The translations under genes and the position numbers were made by a program. A DNA stretch of 11,164 nt from Candidatus Heimdallarchaeota archaeon AB_125 (lineage in GTDB: Archaea > Asgardarchaeota > Heimdallarchaeia > Heimdallarchaeales > Heimdallarchaeaceae), in assembly GCA_001940755.1 (NCBI GenBank), contig MEHH01000060.1, positions 1-11,164 on the forward strand, written 5' to 3'. This document shows, in pieces, positions 6,713 to 11,164 of the stretch. Position 1 is the stretch's first letter. The number at the start of each line of letters is the position of its first letter. The notes under the pieces were generated by a model. That model was given only the letters and a program-made list of their open reading frames with translations. It had not been told where the DNA came from and ran no database searches.

Positions 6713-8105
6713 TAAATACAACCACAGGTAATGCTAAGAACAAAGTAATTATTACTAGTAATATGTAACCTTTAGTATATTCCGAAACCTCTGGAATGTA
6801 ACCTAAGGGATACAAGTCTTCTGAACCTGCTGCACCGTCAATAGTATAATGGGCACTAACTGTACCACTCCAGTCATTCCAAAAATTCCCCTCATTTAAC
6901 ACTTCATTATACCATTGATCTCCCACATCATCTGAAGCCTGACTTCCTCCAAGATTGTTATCGTAGAATGCATTATGGTATATCTTGTTTAATCCTGTAG
7001 ATGATTGCATACTCAGTCCATATCCAATATTTGATTCAAAATGGTTATTAGTGATTAAACTCTCAGATGAGCTTATAATCCTCATGCCAAAGAAATTGTC
7101 AGCTAAATAGTTATAGGTTACAATTAGATTGAGACTCATTTCAGTTCTGATTCCAGAATCACCATTGTTTGAGCAATTATTACCAGTGATAACGGCATCA
7201 TTTGAGTCTGTTAATTTTATTCCTACTTCTGCGTTCTTATCACAAATATTGTTGATCAATTGAGCACTACTAGAATTATTTAATCGGATAGCTGTATTTG
7301 CTTGTACAGTGTTTCCTTTAACATATGTGAAATCAGAATCTCTTATATCGATTCCACCATCTATATCTACTATATAGTTTTCTTCAATTTTGCCACCTAA
7401 GCTTCCGTCAACACGAAGAAGTGAACAGTTATTTCCTGTGACAATTGCATCGTTTGAGTTTACCAAATATATACCTCCTTCTGTACTTTCGTTACAGTTA
7501 TTTTGGATTACTGAAGCTCCATGAGAATTAGTTAATCGAATAGCAGTTGATGCAGAAATAGTATTACCTTTTACATAAGTGAAATTAGAATCCTTAATTT
7601 CAATTCCAGCATCAAACGAGACTATGGAATTAGAATAAGCTCCACTATCTAATGAGCCATTAATTATAAGCCCACCTCCACTTGATGATTCTATATCATT
7701 ACCTTCAATACGAAAAGAACCATCATGCAAGTTTTTGTGTTTACCAATAGTAATTGTATAATTTGTATCTGTTTTAAGATAGCAGTTCTGAATGATGAAA
7801 TGTTTAGTAGTATATCCACCGAAACTAAGACAGGAATCACTAGTAGTTGTAATATTGTAATTCTCAATTCGATAAGGATCACCTGGTGAACCATCTCCAG
7901 GGAATCCGTAAGCTTCAAAATCTGAATCATAGTCAATAACCATTGGGGATGCAACTACTAAATCATTTAAAGATGGTTGTTCTGGAATAGTGTCTAGGGA
8001 GGGTGAAGCTAATGTGTTACTGACTCCAGAATTCAATGTTATACTATAGATGATTAATAAGGTTAATATTGCCATAATTGAAAATTTGAGATAGTTTTTT
8101 TTCAC
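6696..8105 (-). CDS. Surface right-handed beta-helix (NosD/CASH-type) repeat protein
   Basis: The 469-residue protein has an N-terminal hydrophobic signal (about 7-23) and a C-terminal TM (about 446-464) ending K-R-R-K, so the middle is extracellular and tethered. Residues 69-83 hold the G-D-G-S-P-G-D-P-Y-R-I-E-N-Y entry motif that opens many archaeal NosD-like proteins. From about 100 to 385 there are repeated turns with G-N-x-I/C, N-N-x-F/C and G-I-x-L elements, the classic parallel beta-helix pattern. A typical exit motif follows: E-G-N-F-W-N-D-W-S-G at 405-414, then Y-T-I-D-G and L-Y-P-L. Many N-x-S/T sequons suggest glycosylation. The start is GTG 8105: an in-frame TGA lies just upstream, a TATA-like box is 31 nt away, and the next Met (residue 11) would remove the basic signal-peptide head. 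Carbohydrate or ligand binding is likely; NosD's role in nitrous-oxide reductase is not implied. Confidence 0.86.
   Translation of the reverse strand: MKKNYLKFSIMAILTLLIIYSITLNSGVSNTLASPSLDTIPEQPSLNDLVVASPMVIDYDSDFEAYGFPGDGSPGDPYRIENYNITTTSDSCLSFGGYTTKHFIIQNCYLKTDTNYTITIGKHKNLHDGSFRIEGNDIESSSGGGLIINGSLDSGAYSNSIVSFDAGIEIKDSNFTYVKGNTISASTAIRLTNSHGASVIQNNCNESTEGGIYLVNSNDAIVTGNNCSLLRVDGSLGGKIEENYIVDIDGGIDIRDSDFTYVKGNTVQANTAIRLNNSSSAQLINNICDKNAEVGIKLTDSNDAVITGNNCSNNGDSGIRTEMSLNLIVTYNYLADNFFGMRIISSSESLITNNHFESNIGYGLSMQSSTGLNKIYHNAFYDNNLGGSQASDDVGDQWYNEVLNEGNFWNDWSGTVSAHYTIDGAAGSEDLYPLGYIPEVSEYTKGYILLVIITLFLALPVVVFNKRRK
7164..7355 (-). repeat. Beta-helix internal duplication, C-terminal copy
   Basis: This encodes residues 251-314, which align without gaps to residues 167-230, 84 residues earlier. 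By my count about 39 of 64 positions are identical, including F-T-Y-V-K-G-N-T, T-A-I-R-L and S-N-D-A-x-x-T-G-N-N-C-S. The stretch is several beta-helix turns, longer than a single coil repeat. Confidence 0.8.
7416..7607 (-). repeat. Beta-helix internal duplication, N-terminal copy
   Basis: This encodes residues 167-230, the partner of the copy at 7164-7355. Similarity is visible in DNA as well: ACATA(A/T)GTGAAAT(T/C)AGAATC occurs in both copies. A block-duplication event within the gene is the simplest explanation. Confidence 0.8.
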
Positions 8106-8131
8106 TTGAATTCATTCAAAACTTAGCAACT

Positions 8132-8141
8132 GAATATTTTA
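8132..8141 (-). promoter_or_regulatory. TATA-like box for the beta-helix gene
   Basis: The minus strand reads TAAAATATTC, centred about 31 nt upstream of the GTG at 8105. This spacing matches the other first-gene promoters in the window. Confidence 0.4.
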
Positions 8142-8153
8142 GTATTTGGATGC

Positions 8154-8169
8154 TGTTAACGTATTAACA
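8154..8169. repeat. Palindrome TGTTAA-CGTA-TTAACA, possible operator
   Basis: This is a perfect 16-bp palindrome (6-bp arms, central CGTA which is not itself symmetric). It begins 13 bp upstream of the TATA-like box of the beta-helix gene, at a place where archaeal activators or repressors often bind. Confidence 0.4.
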
Positions 8170-8206
8170 AGTATTTTTAGGAGAAAATTATTTCTATCCT
8201 TTGTGC

Positions 8207-8371
8207 TTAAACAGAATAAATACCTTCATCTATCTTAAGTAGGAGTGTTTCAATGGCACTAGATATTTCTTCTCGATCTTTCAATAAGTTATCTTTATAG
8301 ATAGGATTATCAAAATATCCTGTATTCAGACTTCCAGCTGATACAAGATATATAGAATTTGTACTCAACAT
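8207..8371 (-). CDS. Possible small protein of 54 residues, or 3' remnant of a lost gene
   Basis: An ATG at 8371 opens a 54-codon frame ending in TAA at 8207-8209, with an in-frame TGA only four codons before the ATG. The product starts M-L-S-T-N-S-I-Y-L-V and has a charged, probably helical second half (K-D-R-E-E-I-S-S-A-I-E-T-L-L-L-K-I-D-E-G). The composition looks protein-like rather than random for such AT-rich DNA. It begins 26 nt after the stop of the 417-residue surface protein gene on the same strand, so it could be the last gene of that operon. No Shine-Dalgarno site or TATA box is seen. It may instead be the decayed end of a larger gene. I do not recognise it. Confidence 0.35.
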   Translation of the reverse strand: MLSTNSIYLVSAGSLNTGYFDNPIYKDNLLKDREEISSAIETLLLKIDEGIYSV

Positions 8372-8397
8372 CTGGAAGTATCAATGGAAATAATTCT

Positions 8398-9651
8398 TTA
8401 TTTTTTTACTTCTTTTCTTTTTTTTCTTAATCTCTTTATAAGGATAGGTAGAACTGATAAAGTGATTAAACCAATTGTTCCAAAGGAATAGACCAACACT
8501 TGAGGAGTATCAAATTCCTCTTCATAAAGAAACCAATACTCTCCCCTAGGTTTTCTCCAATTATAATTATTAAGAACAACTTTTTTCTCGTCTATTCCTC
8601 TAAGAATAACAATGTTGTTATACGAATAATAATTATCAGAACACTCTCCTATCCTTTGTATTTTCTGGAGACTTGAATTACTGGTTGGACCATCTAGAAC
8701 AATTTCGCAGATGTGCGCTTGAGTAGGTTTTCTTCTAAAGACACTCAATCCAAAAGGTAAACTAAAGAGAAGATAGAATTGATTATTTTTCCACATTAGT
8801 TTCTCCATATGTCCCTTGTTGATTGGTGATACTTGATAGCTATAATAGGGAAAGAGAAATGTGTTAAAAGACCATGTTTTGTTCTCGTATGTAACTATCA
8901 AACCTTCTTGATCTCCTGCAGAATTTCGTTGAGAAAAAAGTAGATGTTTGTTGTTAGTAGCAAAATCATCAACATACCATATACCTGTAGCATAGTAAGT
9001 AAAATTACTCTCCCTAACAATATCTATACCTTCCGTACTACTATTTACTGTCCAGATAGCGAGATTAAGCTCGTCATAATCCCAATTTGTATAATATGTT
9101 AAAACTTTCAATTCATTAGATTGTTCAAGAACACTAAATCCTTTGTAAGCATAACCTTGAATTCCGTAAGGACTATGGCTCCAGTTGTTAGTAGATATAC
9201 CAGCATACCACTGTTTACCATCAAATGATTGAAGAAATTCAACATATGGTTCATTACTCCAACCAAAGAAAAGAGCACTAAGTAACAATGAATTATTGCC
9301 TAATAAATTTAAACGCACATATTCAGGTAGTGCAGTCCAATCCTCTTCACGATTATCATAAAAAACAAAAAAAGTACTATCTAAGTCCTCAGTCCACTCT
9401 ATTACAGAATTCGTTCTTCCAACGTAGTAATCTAAATCAGAGAAATCTCTACGTGAAAACAAACCATAGAACTGATTAGTTTCATTTTCGAAAATTCTTT
9501 CAACCCTAGAAACCGTATTTGAAATAACTACTTTTTCAGGACCTTTCCATGCAGTAGAATGAAGGATCATAACATTGAAAGTTAAGAAGAACAATGAAGT
9601 AACAATTGCTAATGCAAATACTATTACTAGAATCCTCTTGGAGTTAACCAT
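8398..9651 (-). CDS. Unrecognised surface protein anchored at both ends, perhaps a beta-propeller ectodomain
   Basis: The 417-residue protein has an N-terminal hydrophobic helix (about 7-30) and a C-terminal TM (about 384-405) followed by a strongly basic tail (K-R-L-R-K-K-R-K-E-V-K-K), so the roughly 350-residue middle should be outside the cell. Seven or so N-x-S/T sequons support this. The ectodomain is rich in Trp, Tyr and Phe in recurring strand-like pieces (Q-S-F-D-G-K-Q-W-Y-A-G-I-S; N-L-A-I-W-T-V-N-S-S; G-L-I-V-T-Y-E-N-K-T-W; E-Y-W-F-L-Y), which suggests sialidase/BNR- or Kelch-like blades, but no complete Asp-box is visible. Cys315 and Cys337 could form a disulfide. No catalytic motif is apparent. 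ATG 9651 is chosen because a TATA-like box lies 29 nt upstream. It may be co-transcribed with the small frame downstream. Confidence 0.75.
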   Translation of the reverse strand: MVNSKRILVIVFALAIVTSLFFLTFNVMILHSTAWKGPEKVVISNTVSRVERIFENETNQFYGLFSRRDFSDLDYYVGRTNSVIEWTEDLDSTFFVFYDNREEDWTALPEYVRLNLLGNNSLLLSALFFGWSNEPYVEFLQSFDGKQWYAGISTNNWSHSPYGIQGYAYKGFSVLEQSNELKVLTYYTNWDYDELNLAIWTVNSSTEGIDIVRESNFTYYATGIWYVDDFATNNKHLLFSQRNSAGDQEGLIVTYENKTWSFNTFLFPYYSYQVSPINKGHMEKLMWKNNQFYLLFSLPFGLSVFRRKPTQAHICEIVLDGPTSNSSLQKIQRIGECSDNYYSYNNIVILRGIDEKKVVLNNYNWRKPRGEYWFLYEEEFDTPQVLVYSFGTIGLITLSVLPILIKRLRKKRKEVKK

Positions 9652-9672
9652 ATTCCTAGTATTGCTATGAAA

Positions 9673-9685
9673 CTAATTTAAATCT
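9673..9685 (-). promoter_or_regulatory. TATA-like box for the two-anchor surface protein gene
   Basis: The minus strand reads AGATTTAAATTAG, centred about 29 nt upstream of ATG 9651. A short AGGA lies only about 3 nt before the ATG, too close for a normal Shine-Dalgarno site. Confidence 0.4.
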
Positions 9686-9686
9686 T

Positions 9687-9779
9687 TAGGGCATAGATTT
9701 ACTCTTTTTTCCACTAGAAGAATCACTGATTTCCACCCTTCCGTTATATATCTAAAACGGAGAAATTGTTCATGCCCTA
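9687..9779. repeat. 8-bp GC-rich inverted repeat with 77-nt spacer
   Basis: TAGGGCAT at 9687-9694 and ATGCCCTA at 9772-9779 are exact reverse complements. A second, smaller inverted repeat, CCGTT at 9741-9745 and AACGG at 9756-9760, lies between them and encloses TATATATC. GC-containing 8-mers repeated this way are uncommon in such AT-rich DNA, but the function is unknown. Confidence 0.4.
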
Positions 9780-9911
9780 GATCCAATTACTATTGAAGGG
9801 GAATATAAAAAGGATCTAACTGAGATAAACACAATAGAGTTTACTAATAATTGTCATTTAATAAATCCTGTACCATCAACAAGTCTAGCTCCTCTAGATG
9901 GACCTGCATAA
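9756..9911 (+). pseudogene. Coding-like remnant without a start codon
   Basis: A frame of 51 codons runs from just after TAA 9753-9755 to TAA 9909-9911. It contains no ATG, GTG or TTG, yet the translation looks like real protein: it begins N-G-E-I-V-H-A-L-D-P-I-T-I-E-G-E-Y and ends L-I-N-P-V-P-S-T-S-L-A-P-L-D-G-P-A. The Pro/Gly-rich, balanced composition differs from random AT-rich DNA. It is most simply the 3' end of a gene whose 5' part is lost. I do not recognise the parent family. Confidence 0.35.
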
Positions 9912-10039
9912 TCTTTCTTTTTTTCTATTTTTCTTCACTTTACATCCATATATTGAACCAATTGAAGGCTATTGATGAAAAAATATCTGATTAAATTTGC
10001 ATTCTGATATATCTAATCTATTTTTAAACACAAAGAAAC

Positions 10040-10064
10040 GGTATAAAAAGAGATAATTTATACC
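10040..10064. promoter_or_regulatory. Inverted repeat containing a TATA box upstream of the 8-TM gene
   Basis: GGTATAAA at 10040-10047 and TTTATACC at 10057-10064 are perfect reverse complements with a 9-nt spacer, giving a TATA box on each strand. The + strand box (TATAAAAA) is centred about 30 nt before TTG 10075, the same spacing seen at other genes here. It may act as a promoter with a built-in operator. Confidence 0.5.
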
Positions 10065-10074
10065 AAAAAAAGAG

Positions 10075-10178
10075 TTGCTAGTTAGATTTATAAATCGTAG
10101 TTTTTTCTGTTTCAATTAGAGGATGTAGAAAAAATATTCTCAGTAAACAACAATCGATTTTCTAGTCTTTTTGAAATA
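10075..10178 (+). other. Probable 5' coding extension of the 8-TM gene, out of frame at a T6 run
   Basis: The frame of the 8-TM gene stays open upstream of TTG 10179 to 10101, just after an in-frame TAG at 10098-10100. It encodes a protein-like stretch (F-Q-L-E-D-V-E-K-I-F-S-V-N-N-N-R-F) but has no ATG, GTG or TTG there. A different frame starts at TTG 10075 and reads M-L-V-R-F-I-N-R-S-F-F before running to TAG at 10117. The two would join if the T6 run at 10101-10106 were T7, giving a protein of about 337 residues whose start sits about 30 nt after a TATA box. Confidence 0.45.
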
Positions 10179-11087
10179 TTGTTAACTCTAATACTAGCAA
10201 GTTTTCTATTGAAATTCATACTAAGAATCACACCTGAAATTTGTATTATGGTTGTACCAACTAAAATCTCTGTTTTTGATATAATAATGATTATACTACT
10301 CTGTGTTTTCTCTGTTATAATTTTCATTTATTTTATATTAAACGATATCCAAGATGAAAAATGCAAAATCTTTTTCTTAAATCTGCGTTTAGTAAATGTA
10401 ATTCTTAGTCTATTAGGTCTATTTTATTTACTTAACTGGTTCGATAAGTTTTGTATTCAGTATCGAGTTTGGGTCTCAATTTACTCTTACATAGCTGTTC
10501 CTAGTTTTTTAGCCCTACCATTTCTGTATATTATTGTAAGAGGAATAAAGCAAAACATAGTCAAAGCAGAAAAATTCAGTCAACACAATGTAAAAATCTT
10601 TTTAACTAAAATATGGAAGTCAATTTCCTTTATCTCGTATGAATCTATACTAGTTGTTTTAGTTCTACTGTTTTATTATACTTTACCATTCTTTTATCCA
10701 TATACCAATTTAGGGTGTGCATGGGGATATGAATACAGAACTCACTATGCCACAATTCTATTTGTTATTGCAATAGGCTTAATTTCAATTATAAGTTTAA
10801 TAAAACCTATAATATCTAAGAATAAGCGATTTTCTGATGTATTTCCAGTAATTCTTTTGAGATTGTTTATTATTATCATGACTTTACTAGGTAGAAAGTA
10901 TTTTGTATCATATCAGTACGGAAATTGTATAGATGTTGCACAAAAAACTTGGGGATTAATTAGCTCAACCACTTGGATAGCAAGTATTTCGATTATTTTG
11001 TTTATAGTAATATATAGTGTCTATAATGTAAGAAGCCAATTATTGATTCATAAAAGCAAGAAAAACAAAACAAATATGGAAAAATGA
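10179..11087 (+). CDS. Unrecognised integral membrane protein, about eight TM helices
   Basis: From TTG 10179 the frame gives 302 residues. Hydrophobic segments lie at about 2-16, 33-53, 67-87, 100-121, 154-173, 190-210, 221-238 and 263-284, with basic loops (V-R-G-I-K-Q-N; K-N-K-R; the K-S-K-K-N-K-T tail) consistent with a polytopic membrane protein. Conserved-looking polar sites include a Cys/aromatic loop (Y-P-Y-T-N-L-G-C-A-W-G-Y-E-Y at 173-186) and Y-Q-Y-G-N-C at 245-250. The two cysteines, C180 and C250, sit in loops that may be on the same side. I recognise no transporter or enzyme motif. The stop at 11085-11087 is certain. The start is not: TTG 10179 has neither a Shine-Dalgarno site nor a TATA box at the right distance, and coding signal extends upstream. 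The gene is convergent with the fragment at the right edge. Confidence 0.7.
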   Translation: MLTLILASFLLKFILRITPEICIMVVPTKISVFDIIMIILLCVFSVIIFIYFILNDIQDEKCKIFFLNLRLVNVILSLLGLFYLLNWFDKFCIQYRVWVSIYSYIAVPSFLALPFLYIIVRGIKQNIVKAEKFSQHNVKIFLTKIWKSISFISYESILVVLVLLFYYTLPFFYPYTNLGCAWGYEYRTHYATILFVIAIGLISIISLIKPIISKNKRFSDVFPVILLRLFIIIMTLLGRKYFVSYQYGNCIDVAQKTWGLISSTTWIASISIILFIVIYSVYNVRSQLLIHKSKKNKTNMEK

Positions 11088-11092
11088 AAGAT

Positions 11093-11107
11093 CTATTTTT
11101 CTTCTTT
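11093..11107 (+). terminator. T-rich tract after the 8-TM gene
   Basis: CTATTTTTCTTCTTT follows the stop within 6 nt, and a T8 run lies at 11124-11131. Either could end the transcript. No stable hairpin is seen, and the tract overlaps the convergent gene fragment. Confidence 0.3.
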
Positions 11108-11164
11108 AAAACCACAATTTCCCTTTTTTTTCCATAAGAAATGGACCTCAGTTCCATTGCCGAA
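11093..11164 (-). CDS. C-terminal 23 codons of a convergent gene, possibly a histidine-kinase-like ATPase
   Basis: On the minus strand a frame is open from the window edge to TAG at 11093-11095. It starts F-G-N-G-T-E-V-H-F-L-W-K-K-K and ends G-F-K-E-E-K. The G-N-G-T-x-V-x-F pattern followed by a short charged tail resembles the end of a HATPase_c domain (the G-x-G-T box before the last strand). The stop lies only 5 bp beyond the stop of the 8-TM gene, a tail-to-tail arrangement like that at 6685/6696. With so few residues visible the assignment is tentative. Confidence 0.4.
   Translation of the reverse strand, partial: FGNGTEVHFLWKKKGNCGFKEEK

Larger units (their letters stand above)
9652..10178. 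other. Long region without an intact gene
   Basis: These 527 bp contain the divergent promoter of the 417-residue protein gene, an 8-bp inverted repeat (9687-9779), a TATA-like box inside a small inverted repeat (9741-9760), an open coding-like stretch with no start codon (9756-9911), pyrimidine-rich DNA at about 9911-9950, and a promoter-like inverted repeat (10040-10064) followed by the probable true 5' part of the 8-TM gene. No tRNA, CRISPR or transposon end is visible. Confidence 0.6.

Noticed and set aside
6696..8105. Assigning the beta-helix protein as NosD of nitrous-oxide reductase maturation
   Set aside because: The similarity is to the shared beta-helix/CASH fold. No nos genes are nearby, and the C-terminal TM anchor fits a general surface protein.
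9972..10007. Possible C/D-box guide RNA (TTGATGA followed by two CTGA boxes)
   Set aside because: The C box lacks the usual purine at its first position, the guide intervals are only about 8-9 nt, and the would-be C' box overlaps D'. In AT-rich DNA these short boxes arise easily.
10112..10327. 71-codon minus-strand frame overlapping the start of the 8-TM gene
   Set aside because: It lies antisense to clearly hydrophobic, TM-coding sequence, has low-complexity Ile/Ser runs, and no promoter or ribosome site was found. Treated as a shadow frame.
1..11164. CRISPR array, transposon, toxin-antitoxin pair or defence island
   Set aside because: No regularly spaced repeats, transposase motifs, terminal inverted repeats with target duplications, nuclease motifs or paired small genes were seen on either strand.

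Overview
The window is strongly AT-rich and reads as archaeal chromosome. The clues are TATA-like boxes centred about 29-36 nt upstream of most first-gene starts, which implies very short leaders or none. The one strong Shine-Dalgarno site sits inside an operon. There is a two-TM membrane protein with a winged-helix domain, and several surface proteins carry an N-terminal signal/anchor, many N-x-S/T sequons and, in two cases, a C-terminal TM with a basic tail. The beta-helix protein has an N-terminal G-D-G-x-P-G-D-P-Y-x-I motif of a type I associate with Asgard and other archaeal surface proteins. An Asgard-type archaeon is my best guess, but nothing here is a marker gene and no taxonomy search was possible.

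Layout. 1-1031 (+): the 3' end of an unrecognised gene, overlapping by ATGA a membrane-bound winged-helix protein. 1124-2101 (-): a tandem-domain GNAT acetyltransferase. 2363-2890 (+): a RimJ/RimL-type GNAT acetyltransferase. 2976-4595 (-): a membrane-anchored S41 serine peptidase with a clear intrinsic-type terminator. 4886-6685 (+): a two-gene operon of a DegV-family lipid-binding protein and an alpha/beta hydrolase. 6696-8105 (-): a surface right-handed beta-helix (NosD-like) protein with a recent-looking internal duplication. 8207-8371 (-): a possible 54-codon small ORF. 8398-9651 (-): an unrecognised surface protein anchored at both ends. 9652-10178: a region with a coding-like remnant, inverted repeats and a promoter-like element. 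10179-11087 (+): an unrecognised protein with about eight TM segments whose real 5' end is uncertain and may be frameshifted. 11093-11164 (-): the last 23 codons of a convergent gene, perhaps a histidine-kinase-type ATPase.

The genes do not form one pathway. Two themes stand out. One is the cell surface: an extracellular peptidase, a beta-helix protein and a two-anchor ectodomain protein. The other is a lipid or acyl theme, from the DegV plus hydrolase pair. The latter is interesting in an archaeon because characterised DegV proteins bind fatty acids. I found no CRISPR array, tRNA, rRNA or insertion sequence, and no convincing defence or mobile system. The most useful observations are the probable 5' frameshift of the 8-TM gene, the DegV/hydrolase operon, the membrane-tethered regulator, the non-coding remnants around 9.8 kb and 8.3 kb, and several palindromes beside promoters.
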